From: Perilla frutescens
Taxonomy: Eukaryota; Streptophyta; Magnoliopsida; Lamiales; Lamiaceae
Direction: 5' to 3'
Assembly (NCBI GenBank): GCA_026008535.1
Contig: BRKX01000007.1
Location: 7,215,001-7,279,000, forward strand
DNA: 64,000 nt
The translations under genes and the position numbers were made by a program. Within the stretch, counting starts at the first letter, position 1. Each line of letters begins with the position of its first letter. Of this stretch, positions 24,511 through 35,518 are shown one piece after another. Under the pieces are notes generated by a model. The model was given only the letters and a program-made list of their open reading frames with translations, ran no database searches and was not told the DNA's origin.

Positions 24511-26376
24511 ATGGCTGAACCAAACCCATATGAAGCCATGATGATGGTTCTGCAGAAAATGATGGAGATGTCTCAAGGCACTCCATCCTCTGCCTCCACG
24601 CCAATCCCAACAGTAAACCTTTCTCCTGCCTCAACATCAACTCCCATTCTTATAGCTACTTCTTCCGCTGCTCCGACACCCACCAATCTTGGTGAGTCCT
24701 CCACTCCTTCTTGTCTGGGAACTTCACCCTCTTTCCCGATTGAAAAGCCTGTCAGCGAGGATATTCATCCAGATCTCATCATTCCCCCTAGAATCGAGAT
24801 ACTAAACCCTAAACCTCTCAAAATTCATGCGCTTGGAGACCCAGAGAATCCGATTAATCCTAAACTACCCTCTCACTCACGATCTCTTGTCCAAACTGCT
24901 AGCAAGCTTTCTCCGATTCGGAAGTCAAAAAAGGACTTCATGGTGACTCTCTCGTCAAAACTGAAGAGGCACCTCCCAAGAAGGTGAAATGTCAGGGCTC
25001 CAAGGGCACATCTCGCTCTCTAAGAGATGAATCCGATTCCTCTGCGGAACATCTTTCTTTCTCTAAAGACAAAGTTTCCAGTCCTGCTGATAACGTCCAG
25101 TATGCTGCTCATATCCCTGACCCTGCTAAAATGGAGCAAGGTACAGACATCGTCTCTAACTCTCCTCTTGATGTTTCTTCAGCGTATAGTAAGATCTTTT
25201 ATTCTGAAGAAGCTAAGAAATCTCATCAACTTTTTATTAAGAGATCTTTTAGAGTTGAGAAGATGATAGATGTTTTGAGTTTTAAGAAATTTGTGATGGA
25301 TTTGTTTCTGAAGAGGATTATGGAAGTCAGTTACTTCTTTGTTGTCTTATGATCCTGATGTTGTCTATGAATTCTATGCTAACATCATTCCTGATATGGG
25401 AGACCCTGATAAATTGTGTTTTGGAACTGTGTACGTTATGGACAAAATTTAAAAGTTTTCCCCTAATGTGATTAATTTATTCCTTGATCTGGGAAATGAG
25501 GACTAAATCATTTCATTAGATTTGATTGATGATGTGGTGAACGTTATAACTGGAGGGCTTGTTTCAAAATGGATGAACAAAGTCTCTACCTCCAAGTTAA
25601 CATTTTTCTACGCAGTGCTTTTCAAGCTGACTGTGAGTAATTGGTTGCCCACATCCAATGCTTCGGTTTTAAGAGTTGATCAGGCCATCCTGCTTTATAA
25701 GCTTGTAACTAATCTCCCTTTTAATATTGGTGCATATGTGTTCGATGCGACTATGAAAGCTGCATCCAAGACCAGCTCCTCCAACATGCTTCCTTTCCCT
25801 TACTTAATCTTTGCTATTCTTAAGAGTCAAGGTATGAAGGAAAGCAAGAAGAAGTTGGTTGTTGAGCAGGCATCCATCTCCATTGTGAAGCCCAAGATGA
25901 ATAATGATAGGATCATTGACCTTCCTTACGAATCTGCTACTGCCATTCCCGAGCATGTATCTTCCGAAGATACACCTGTTCCCTGTCATTCTGATGTTGC
26001 TCGTGATACTGCCTCTGATCCCAACATTCCAATTGTAATGTTGCCCCTAGAGTCTCTCCAACATTAGGTTGCAATGTTGGATCAAGCCATCACTCACCTC
26101 ACTTCAGTTCGTGATTCTTTTCTTACTCTCCTTTCTACACAAAAAGGGGGAGTACATAGTGGTGATGAAGGTGAGGACGAAGCAGATGATGATGGTGATG
26201 GTGATGCTGGAGCAGATGCTGAGGTGGTTGAGAAAGAAAGGAGAAAAAAGAGTGCAGCCAAGGGGAAGATCGAGGAAACTGCTCTGAAGCTTCGCTTCTG
26301 TTTTACAAACAATGTTCCATCTTTTATCAAAGAATGTTTTCATTTTTTGTTTTGGTATGTGCTGGACACATGTTAA
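24511..26376 (+). pseudogene. Sirevirus third ORF (env-like position), broken
   Basis: It starts MAEPNPYEAMMMVLQKMMEM and runs through a Ser/Thr/Pro-rich region to a conserved core: SAYSKIFYSEEAKKSHQLF, VEKMIDVLSFKKF, DPDVVYEFYANIIPDMGDP, LIDDVVNVITGGLVSKWMNK, KLTFFYAVLFKL, GAYVFDATMKAASK. It ends in an acidic, Gly/Asp-rich tail. The core resembles the putative plant transposon protein family found downstream of pol in Sireviruses; its function is unknown, and I see no signal peptide or membrane span that would support an envelope role. Frame changes occur near 24985 and 25330, and stops near 25450, 25505 and 26066. The same ORF is present on the minus strand at 43213-41487. Confidence 0.7.
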
Positions 26377-26633
26377 GATGCTTGATGCCTCGTTGTTTTT
26401 TTTTTGTCGTGTGCTGGACACACTTTAATTTTAACATGCTTGGTGCATCTTTATTTTTAGATGCGTGTCTTGTTTACCTATGATTAGTTTTTGGTATGTG
26501 TTGATGAGCATCGTAATCTTTTAAGATGTTGAATGATTTGTTAATCACTCAATGTGCTTTGAATGTTTTGTGTTGAACTTGTGTTTAACATTGATTTAAG
26601 AACGGGAGAATTACCCATTGTATGATGATTAAC

Positions 26634-26754
26634 TTAAGGGGGAGTAACCCTTAAGGGGGAGATTTTTGGTCTCCATTTTCCGCTGCGACTCTAAGTGTAT
26701 ATAATACATCGAGTTGTATATTTTGTGTAGAAAGGCTAAGATTAAGGGGGAGAT
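26634..26754 (+). other. Polypurine tracts before the 3' LTR
   Basis: The tract TTAAGGGGGAGAT at 26743-26754 directly precedes the LTR start and should prime plus-strand DNA synthesis. Two further TTAAGGGGGAG copies lie at about 26634-26645 and 26650-26662. The same three-copy layout occurs, reversed, in the Sirevirus at 40939-41059. Confidence 0.75.
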
Positions 26755-27698
26755 TGTTAAGTGTTGTCTGTGACATTGCATATATCTAATCTTATCATTT
26801 CCTAGATTTTAGGTTTTATTATTTTTATATAATAATTGTTTTTTATATATCTTAAATCATATATATATCTACGAATTGGTTGTTTCAAATAAACGGATAT
26901 ATATATGATGGATATATTATTGTTTAACAGAGTTTGAAATAGTCAAACTCTGTCTCCTATTTTTTAGGTTATTTGTTATCTCTATTTAATCCTTGTCTTT
27001 TTCAGAATTTATACTGCTGGAAATTCTTTAAAAATGGGGATGAACGTGGGTTATATTCTCAGCCACACCAAGGAGACGATTATTCTCAAAAACACAATGG
27101 AGTGGTGGCAGTGGCGGTTATTCACAACCCACGATCAAGAAGAGATGACTTGGACCTTAATCAATTCAAGTGAAGAGCTTATTAAAGGAGCATGATCGAC
27201 ACTTGAAGATGATATTCGAGCAAAGAAGATATCACCTTGAGAGTGAGAAGATCAAGAGCTCGAGTCACCTTTATCTTCTTCTTTACATGTTTTCTTCGTC
27301 CAATCATTTCTTATGATAAGATTGTTAGAGTTTGTTTAGATAGAAGAGATCAAAACTAGGAATCGTTGGTTCATTGTAAAAAAATTAACTAGTAGGTTAA
27401 TTTGTTGTTTTGAATTTAATTTAGTCGAAAAGCTAGATTTAAGTTCATGTACATTTGTTGATGTGTTGGGACCATTTGTTCAAACATACTCAACTATTTT
27501 GTTTATCCTTGTGTAAGCCTAATTTCATTATAAGGCAGTCACATACATGTTGTGTGTGATTTAAAATTTATCCTCATGCAATCTTGGTTTTAGTTCATTG
27601 CTGTTTTTGTTAAGGTAGTAAAAATTATTATCTTTAACATTGAGTTTAACATTACAACTGTCTTCTATTTTCAGTAATTTGGGCAACAACTTGTAACA
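26755..27698 (+). mobile_element. 3' LTR of truncated Sirevirus
   Basis: It starts TGTTAAGTGTTGTCTGTG and ends CAACTTGTAACA. It aligns in order with the LTR of the complete Sirevirus read on the minus strand: ACATTG near the start, an AATCTTATC...TTTCCTAG block, the CAAACTCTGTCTCCTATTTTT block at 26943-26966, and the GGGCAACAA end. It is shorter (944 versus about 1300 bp) and lacks the GACATCCCGTC hairpin array of that family. Confidence 0.75.
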
Positions 27699-28067
27699 CA
27701 TATATACAATAATGGGATCAAATTTGATTTCTTTAATCCACATAATTAATGAACTAACATTAGTCAAGAAAAAGAATTAAACTAGCATGTCAACTTCATC
27801 ATTAAATGATGTAGTTTGTCACACAATACTAAGAAAAACATTACAAGAAATTTGGAATAAAAGCAATATACTTCACAAACAACTATCTTCTCACAAACTG
27901 CCTAAACTACATTACCAACACATTCAAAAGGCTCTTTGAACCATTCCAACTATCACATTCAAATTCAATATAAAAAATACAGAGTTGAAATGATGCTGAA
28001 CTATCAATAAAACATTCCTAGCAACACAGCATAAAAGAGATAATAATTTGTAGCTATAACAATTTAC
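27699..28067. other. Intergenic, nothing recognised
   Basis: AT-rich with no supportable frame. The bases after the LTR end (CATAT) cannot be tested as a target duplication because the other end of that element is missing. Confidence 0.5.
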
Positions 28068-29040
28068 CTGCTAGAATCTGCTTCAAGGAAATGGCAGCCA
28101 CGCATGTACTTTTCATTTTGATATGAATAATTCTTTCCTGAGGTGCAAACATTTAATAAAATTGGTACTTATTATTATTGGCATATTATTACGATTTTGA
28201 ATAGCATATTATTATTGTCCTGCTGAATAATGAAGGGCGATAGAGCATCCTCGGTAAATTCTAAGGTGAGGTGGGTGTAGTGCATCATTTCATTGTGCAG
28301 CCGACACGTGTTCTCGGCCCATTAATTTTGATTATTTATACTCTATTTTTTACTTTGTCCAATAGCAAATGTTTCCGTCCAATATTTTGGCGGCCGGAAA
28401 TCTATTGTGACACTTCAACTATCATATAGTGACATTTCAATTACCTATTGTGGGACTTGACTACCTATTGTGGCAGTTGGATACCGAAAATTTTTAATTG
28501 TCCAACCGATAAAAAATGAAAATAGCAAAAAAGGATTGCTTGCATATAGCAAGGCGGAAACATCCACCTTGCTATAGAATTTACCAGCATCCTCAAGCAA
28601 TTTGTCGATCTCTGAAAACATACAAAAGTTAAAGATTTTGCACATTGAGAATGTGCAATTCAGCTTAACTGGAATATGTCTTCTAAATAAAGTAAATCAA
28701 TAAGGAAGTTGCGTAGAAAACAGTTAACCCAAAAAAAAAAAAATCTCTATCAATTCAATTTTAGAGTAACTAATAAAGCACATTTCATAATCCACTGGGC
28801 ATTGAAATCCTAATTAAATACACTAGCTTATCATCAAGAGCATTGTGATCTAAAAGACTGATTATCCAATCAAGCAATTTGAACAAGCGTTAATAAATCT
28901 TAGGTATCAATTCACAAATTAACCTTAATTAACTTCAGATTAGAAAAACAAAACAAAAATTGGGAATTTGTAAAAGTACCTCCGGTGACACGATCGAGTG
29001 AGGAGGCGACGTGATCTTGGCTACGTGTAGTGGCTTCTAA
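28068..29040 (-). pseudogene. Exon-like remnants of an unrecognised gene, split by a MITE
   Basis: On the minus strand an exon-like block ending at 28980 (peptide ATTRSQDHVASSLDRVTG, then GGAG before GTACTT) can be joined in phase to a block that starts at 28611 after TGTTTTCAG (peptide EIDKLLEDA). The second block is interrupted at 28585 by the MITE and resumes at 28252 (LSPFIIQQD). A third block (28137-28068), with an AG before it and GTAAAT after it, reads NYSYQNEKYMRGCHFLEADS. The phase match and heptad-like spacing suggest a real gene with a coiled-coil N-terminus, now probably disrupted. I do not recognise the family. Confidence 0.35.
28253..28585. mobile_element. Mutator-type MITE, 9-bp TSD AGCATCCTC
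   Basis: This 333-bp element is flanked by perfect 9-bp duplications AGCATCCTC (28244-28252 and 28586-28594). The left end starts GGTAAATTCTAAGGTGAGGT; the reverse complement of the right end starts GGTAAATTCTATAGCAAGGT. It has no coding. A 9-bp duplication is the Mutator (MULE) signature. Inside, CCTATTGTGG and ATAGTGACA phrases repeat. Confidence 0.85.
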
Positions 29041-29744
29041 TTTATTGAAATTGCAAATCGCCTACTAACTTCACTTGGTCTATGCACTTCAAAACATGAC
29101 CAATTTTTTTAAAAAATTTACAAATCTAATATTTAATCAATTTTAATGGTCCCAAAGTTGTACACAATTGATTGTCTTCTGATATTCTTATCTCCTCAGC
29201 CACGTTGAAAAAATTCCTCCAATCAATAAATATTAAAATATAATCAATCACGTATGATTTTTGGGTCGTAAAATTGTTTAAATGTTATATTTGTAATTTT
29301 TTTAAACAGTGTGTATACTGTGTTACTTTTGAAAAATTACTCAAAATGTAGATATCAAAGTGTAATTTACCCTATAAATTAAGTAGTATTACTTGTGCAT
29401 TATATTTAATTTTGGGAAGTGAGTTAATTATCATGGTCACTGATCATGAAATTTTACATGATGAGGCATGCCATAACGTCATGCAAGAACGCCACTATTT
29501 TAAATTAGGAATAATTAGCGTGAGTGTAAAATATTTATCATATAATTTATTTAGAAAGAAATGAATCAAACAAAATCTTTGTGGGGCAATAACATATATG
29601 ATATATCAAAAACCATCTAGAATTCGGAGTCTACATAGGCAAATTAAATCCCAAAAAGTCTTACTACAATTTAATTATAGAAATGAGAAAAAGCGCTTAA
29701 GTCCTCCATAAATATTAGAAAGAAGTTTAGAAGTGATCAATGAA
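29041..29744. other. Intergenic, nothing recognised
   Basis: AT-rich sequence without a supportable frame or repeat structure. Confidence 0.5.
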
Positions 29745-29925
29745 TAGAAATATTAATTGGGTATGTGAGAGAAGTTGGGATAATATAGTCAATTCTCCCC
29801 TCCTCTTCTCATTCTACCCTTCAATCCTTCAGACATCCACCCACTGCACATCTCAAGTCTTGAAGAATGGGGATGAATCTCCATCCATCTGAAAGCTTCT
29901 CCAAATTGCTGCAATAGTATTATCA
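29745..29925 (-). pseudogene. Duplicate fragment of the NLR 3' end (LRR tail)
   Basis: On the minus strand it reads NLEKLSDGWRFIPILQDL, then breaks into stops. It parallels the NLR C-terminus at about 31240-31080, which reads NLEKLPDGLRFIPTLQEL and continues to the stop. Nucleotide similarity is high over ~170 bp (for example GGGTATGTGAGAGAAGTTGG on the plus strand in both) and stops on both sides. It is a leftover of a tandem duplication or unequal crossover in an NLR locus. Confidence 0.8.
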
Positions 29926-31060
29926 TAATTATATTCTATAAGACTGGTTTAGACTGAATTACGTACTCCCCCAGTTTCATAATAATTGATGCTTTAGGTT
30001 TTACAATAAAATTTTAAAACTAAAAAAAGATACAAATATACCCTCTAGCTTCTCCCTCCACCTCTATCAAAATTTATGTAGAAAATTTCATCTACTGAAG
30101 GCAAGCTAATATATAGGAGATTTTACCGTGTTTTGATAGAGGTTAAAATTGGAAGAAAGAGTGTGAAAATATCTAAAACATCAAATAATTTAAAACAAAA
30201 TTGAAATGCTAAAAAATCAATTACTATGAAAACGAGGGAATACAAAACAAAACAATTAAATAAAACTCGAGTCCAGTGAGTATACACAATCTTCTTTAGT
30301 TAGTGTTCATAAATTACGTATACATACTCTATTTGTTCAATGTGCTTATAAAGTAAGATGGTGCAAAAAATTAAAATAATTAAGAGGCCTGGGAAAAATT
30401 AAAGTAAAACGATCAAATCAATTGTGTACCCTTTCCGGAATAATGGCAAAGTATATTCTAGCTTATCCATTTTATTTTAATAAGACAAAAATTATGTACT
30501 AGTCTTCAACTGTGTTATAATAGTCGGATCAATAATCAAATTAATCTTCCTACTGATAGGTGACTTGGTTGAAATAATTGTAAGAAAAGTATCTAAGCCA
30601 TATAGTGAATTGATAACGTAACGAATTTAATTTCTGTCAAAGGATCATTCTGGTGAAATACCTTAATTATTGTAGAATTTAACTTGCGAAAAATCCCACC
30701 ACAGAATCTGATATATAAGCATCCATGAAAAATAACTAAATAGACTTATTTCCATATTAAAATATTATCTCCCATATCAGCTTATAATGCCTACACAGCC
30801 AAGATAAATGGTGATAAAAACTAATCTTTCAAATGCTTTTTTTTTTACCTCAGCTTTAAACAACAACAATAATAATCAATTAATATTACCTTGATCCGAC
30901 ATTTCCAACTCAGTAACGTAATTATCTGAAAAAGAAATTACCCAATAAGTGAGTTGCTTAGTAAACGCATTATGATATTATATATTATGTTAACCAGAAA
31001 ATAAATTGTTGTGAAATTAATGCATATATACTCACCGAGTTTTAATTTATTTAGAACTCA
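29926..31060. other. Intergenic region downstream of the NLR
   Basis: AT-rich, with no gene. It should contain the NLR 3' UTR and polyadenylation region near its right end. A short block at 30045-30150 has weak self-complementarity (CTCTATCAAAATTTATG against GTTTTGATAGAGG). Confidence 0.45.
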
Positions 31061-32965
31061 TTAATATTTGGAAATATGAAGATGGGGTATGTGAGAGAAG
31101 TTGGCATAATCTAGTCCTTCACCTTCACCATTCTCCCCTCCTCTTCTCATTCTGCCCTTCAATTCTTCTGACATATTGTAGCATATTAATTCTTGAAGAG
31201 TGGGGATGAACCTCAACCCATCTGGAAGCTTCTCCAAATTTCTGTAATTATCAATCATTAAATCCTTAAGTTTGGGCATTGCTCCTTTTTCCACCTCCCA
31301 TTTCTTTATATTCATCGATTCATCGAGAAGAAGATTCCTAAGTTCTGGAAATGAATTTGCACCAAATCTCATCTCTGTCTTCATCACTTCGTCTACCCTA
31401 CTCAAAGAGAGTAGTTGTAAGATTGGATATTTTCCCAATTCCTCCACCACATCTACATCTACATCTATATCTCCCCCTATCTTTAAATCAGAAATTCCCA
31501 ATGCCCCCAAATTCTGACACATCCCTTGTTCGTAGCATGGAAACCCACACCCAATTTTGCACTTTCTCATGCGCAAGTACACGAGTGAAGGGGACATCAA
31601 CATATTCTTAACAATATTTCTACCTTCTTCCCCACTACCAAAATCACACGACTTAACAGTAAGATAAGTATGGGGCAATTGACCTCGATTGCTGTTCATG
31701 TAGTCGACAATTTTTGACAAACTATCCATATCTTCTTTTATTTTGGCAATCAATATCCGAAGATTTGTCAAATTAATGATATCTGTGATGCAAGCACTCT
31801 CACTTTTGACATTAATCAGCGTCTCTAACTCATTCAATCCATCCAATCTTAGTTTATCTCCTCCAATCACTTTCATCTTCTTTTGGAAGAAACAAATGTC
31901 TTAGCCTTTTCATCTTCCAAATTAGATTTGGCAATTTGATGACACAATTAGACTTCACCCGTAAATCTAAGGTGAGCAAGTATGGAAGGTCGCATACATG
32001 ATGTGGTAGCTCTTCCACAATGCACCCATTCAAGCTCAAGTGTCTAAGATGGATTAACTTCCCTATTGTACTCGGTAACTTTCCGCCTTCAAATACAAAT
32101 CCATCAAACACAAGTATCCTCAAATGTTTTGCATTTTCAAACTTGACATTATTTGCAATACGGATAGGTTTCTTGAATGATGAGTTTCTGGAGACTACCA
32201 GAAAGGATCTGAGATCTTTAACCTCCTGCATAACACCTTCATTAAGATTGATGGCTACATCATCATCTTCATCTTCACTACGATTAATGATGGCTACATC
32301 ATCACCTCCATCAAGATTGTTGGCTATTCTGTGTATGGAAGCTCCAATAGATGAAGGGATATGATGCGGGGGTCCGCAAATATCAATGCGTTTGATGAAT
32401 TTTTCTTCTTCAGCTTTTGATGAACAGAGATCACGCATAAGATCATGAAGTCTACACGACTCAAACTTGTTATGCAGGATCTGGTTCTCACCCTTTTCCA
32501 CTTGAACCATATTCCTAAATGCTAGTTCACTCAAATACCGTTCAGCTAAAAAAAAAAAAAAAAAAAAAAAAAAATACCGTTCAGCTAAATCTCTTAAACT
32601 TTCATTGTTTCCTTTATCTTCTAAAGAAATTAGACCTTCACCAATCCACAGTAGATACAACTCTTCCGTGTCTATTTCATGGTCCTCGGGATAACGTGCC
32701 AAATACAGAAAACATGGTTTTAGGTAATAAGCTAAGGCATCATAACTCAAATCCAATACTAGTTTCACTTGCGTATCATTTCCGATGCCCACTCCACGCC
32801 TCAAGTATGAATCAATGTTACTACTAACCTTTTCCCATTCTGCTGGCATTTGTTGTTTTTGGCGCAAAATTCCACCGATAACTGAGATTGCCAGTGGTAA
32901 CCGACCACATTTATGAACTATCTGTCTTCCCTTATCTTCAAATGATTTTGATCTGCCTTCAAGCA
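31061..32965 (-). pseudogene. NLR exon 2: end of NB-ARC plus LRR, frameshifted
   Basis: Exon 2 begins after TTTTATAG at 32966 and continues exon 1 in phase. Order of motifs: GLPL-type (CGRLPLAISVIGG), RNBS-D-type (CFLYLARYPEDHEID), an MHD-like motif written LHD (RLHDLMRDLC), then leucine-rich repeats (LRHLSLNGCIVEELPHHVC). The first frame stops at 31854. A 1-bp indel near 31878-31885 moves the remaining ~265 residues of LRR (LRLDGLNELETLI... to PHLHISKY) into another frame. A 39-bp insertion at 32536-32574 adds a run of ~8 Phe in frame. If translated as it stands, the product would be ~707 residues and would lack most of the LRR. An assembly error in the A-rich stretch is possible. Confidence 0.8.
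32533..32589. mobile_element. Bare poly(A) insertion with target duplication
   Basis: A run of 27 A (32548-32574) separates two copies of AAATACCGTTCAGCTAAA (32533-32550 and 32572-32589). The net gain is 39 bp. A poly(A) tract flanked by a ~15-18 bp duplication of coding sequence is the footprint of target-primed reverse transcription (LINE-type machinery) with extreme 5' truncation. Because 39 is a multiple of three, the NLR frame is kept, giving LAERY, a poly-Phe run, then LAERY again. Replication slippage is an alternative. Confidence 0.7.
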
Positions 32966-33129
32966 CTATAAAACATTTCAAAAACGTGAATTAATAATAA
33001 ACATTTATATGAAAATTAAATAAGAAAAAAAATGCAGGAGGGAAACTAAATATATATATATATCAAAGTTTTTACGATCACTATGCTAAACGCCTACACT
33101 AAAAGAAAATCACTTGTATTGACGAAAAA

Positions 33130-33946
33130 TCTATACTATATTAAAGTAAAATCTTTTGCATGGAAAATTCCCGCCCAAAATGCTCTTATCCCGCCCAAAT
33201 TCCATAATCTATTCTATATTTATATAGATTATATATTATATATTATATATGTATTATAATATTAACGAATATATAGGAGCCTGATTACTTTAACTTCTCA
33301 TATTCATTATCGTGCGGTTTTTTTAAGCAGATTTTTAGGAAATAAGTTAATTGTACGAAATAGTTGTATTTAATGTATTTTATATTGGAATATATATGTA
33401 TATATATATATTCCAATATAAATAAGAGAACGAATTCTGTTTGTAACCTATTATATATTAAATAAATATTTTTATGTAGGTGTACATCTGAACTATTTAA
33501 CTATACAAGTCGGGATGTGAACCCTTTAAAAATCTATTTAAACATACTAAAATCAAAATTCCTAATTTTATCTGTATAAAAATATACATACTATTTTTCT
33601 TAGATCTTTTTTGTATATATAAAAAATAGATTTTTTAAACATTTATATGTAGTCTATATTTTTCTATATATAGTTTGTATGTATTTATAGATTATTATAT
33701 TTTCTTCAATATAATTAAGTTTTTTTTCGTATCTTATTTTGAAACAACTAATTGAAGTAAGTGATTTAATAGTTTTAAATTTTGGATAATTATTAGTTCG
33801 AAATAATGTATTAGCATAAACATCTAACGGAGTATGAAACTGCTCACAATAAGTTATTAATGACCTATTAGAACACATGGAAAATAAAATATGTCCAAAT
33901 AACAACATCTCATATTCAATCGCACAACGCGCGTGGGTATATCTAG
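33130..33946 (+). mobile_element. Non-autonomous Helitron
   Basis: The left end starts TCTATACTATATTAAAG, a frequent plant Helitron 5' terminus. The right end is a GC-rich short hairpin (CGCACAACGCGCG) followed by TATATCTAG. It sits between A (33129) and T (33947), as Helitrons insert at AT. Length is 817 bp. No Rep/helicase coding is present, and the interior is AT-rich. Confidence 0.75.
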
Positions 33947-35022
33947 TTAATGATGATAGGATTAAATGGTCACTAAAATTAAGATTTAGAAGTATTAATG
34001 ATGGTAGAAAGGTTACATTACTAATGTGTAACATTTAGCGAGGAGTTCTCATTCTCCTCCGTCCTCACTATTAATGAAGTACGAGGGCATGGCCATTATG
34101 TAGGAATAGAGTAAAAATGAAATCACCGTTTCCATCTCCATTGCTAATTCCATGATTGATACGTGTATATGATCATGAATCATTATTCATGTAGGAATTT
34201 TCATTCCCATAAACATAGGATTAGTCATTCATTCCTTCTCTCATGGTATTATTCACAATCATCAAGAATTAATATTTATTAATTTTTTTACAAAATTATG
34301 CATCTTTATTTTTTATTTTGACCAATGATATCTCATATCTTTATAAAATAGTTTTATAAAAAATAAATTTTTTAGAAAACATGAAATAAAATAAATCATA
34401 AAAATTTGCAAAGAATTATAAATATAACTCATAAGTTATCAATCATTTGTAAAAATTTATATGAAAATTTTTAAAATGTTATGAAAAAACTTCAAAAAAT
34501 GACGAAAATAATATATAAAATATTTAAAGTTGAGAAATTTATGAAATTATTGCAAATCCTATCAATAATTTAATCAAGATTTTTAAAATTTTATAATAAT
34601 TCAAAAAACTACTAATAATGTTATAGAAAACTTAACTAATCATTAAGGAAATAATTAATAGAAAAATACTCAATTTTTCACAAATATTAATAAGGATAAA
34701 ATCACATAATATTCAATAATATATTTTCAAAATATAATGGTAGATTTTGAAGGGTAATTTTTTTATTTTAAAATAAATATGAGCGAACTCATGTCTTTTT
34801 TTATTTCTTAATTATAAATTATGGTAACAAAATCAATTTAGGAATATTAATTTCATTCATATAGATTCCATTTCAATCCTACAAACTTTTTATTTTTAAG
34901 TTCATCTCATTCCCATATGATTCCATTCCTATATAATATCCATTGGCTGATCATCTCATTACTCATTGCTTATCATAAAAAATATCATCCATTTTCCCCA
35001 CCAATTAAGTCCAACTCTCTCA
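33947..35022. other. Intron sequence, AT-rich, nothing recognised
   Basis: No frame or bounded element could be supported. Phrases such as CATTCCCATA and GATTCCATT recur in the outer parts (about 34200 and 34880-34930) and may mark a degraded element. Confidence 0.4.
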
Positions 35023-35518
35023 TAGGAGTGTGCAAACGATCAGTCCGGTCCATGACCGAACCAACCCGTTAGGATCAAATGGACAGAACAAAATTTGTAT
35101 ATGGATCAGACCGACTGAATAGCATTTTAGGATCAGGTCGAAGACTCACTGAATATTTTGGATGGTTCGATCAGTCCCACCGAATTTTCTGAGTTTTTTT
35201 TCCTTATAAATTTTAATAAACTGATTTCGGCTCGTTACAAAATTTAGTTTATACATAACAATTTTTTAATAGTTTAGGAATATTATTATATAATTTTATT
35301 TTAGTACGTATAATTACATATCTAACATTATATATATATATAAATGTAATATATTTTATTCAGTCAGTTCGGTTCATCCATTTTCATTTTTCTAAGGACA
35401 GACCGAAAAAAATTCAGCCCATTTAAATTCAGACCGGACCAACCGGATAGCATGTAAAAACCAACTGAATGTCTCAATTTTCGATCGATCCAGTCCGGTC
35501 AGTCCTTGCACACCCCTA
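35023..35518. mobile_element. hAT-like non-autonomous TIR element
   Basis: The left end starts TAGGAGTGTGCAAACGATCA. The reverse complement of the right end starts TAGGGGTGTGCAAGGACTGA. Both continue with CCGGTC/CCGGAC blocks. The GGGTGTGCAA-type end is common in plant hAT MITEs. The 8-bp flanks do not match, so the duplication is lost or the borders are off by a few bases. It has no coding. Confidence 0.55.

Larger units (their letters stand above)
21750..27698 (+). mobile_element. 5'-truncated Sirevirus (Ty1/copia)
   Basis: The copy begins abruptly inside the integrase region (TPKTPQQNGMVERKN). It continues through reverse transcriptase and RNase H, a third ORF and a polypurine tract, and ends in one LTR (26755-27698). 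Order, protein similarity and the AAGGGGGAGAT tract before TGTTAAGTG match the complete Sirevirus on the other strand at 39638-50129, so the two belong to one lineage. The gag, protease, the first part of integrase and the 5' LTR are missing. The left junction abuts an antisense PIP5K fragment. Confidence 0.8.

Noticed and set aside
26094..26421. Minus-strand frames opposite the acidic tail of the Sirevirus third ORF
   Set aside because: Antisense shadows of an Asp/Gly-rich repeat; the plus-strand frame is the one conserved in the second copy.
31272..31611. Plus-strand frames opposite the LRR
   Set aside because: Antisense shadows of the leucine-rich-repeat coding strand.
33654..34034. 126-residue minus-strand frame spanning the Helitron 3' end
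   Set aside because: Crosses the transposon border, Ile/Leu-rich AT-driven frame with no domain.
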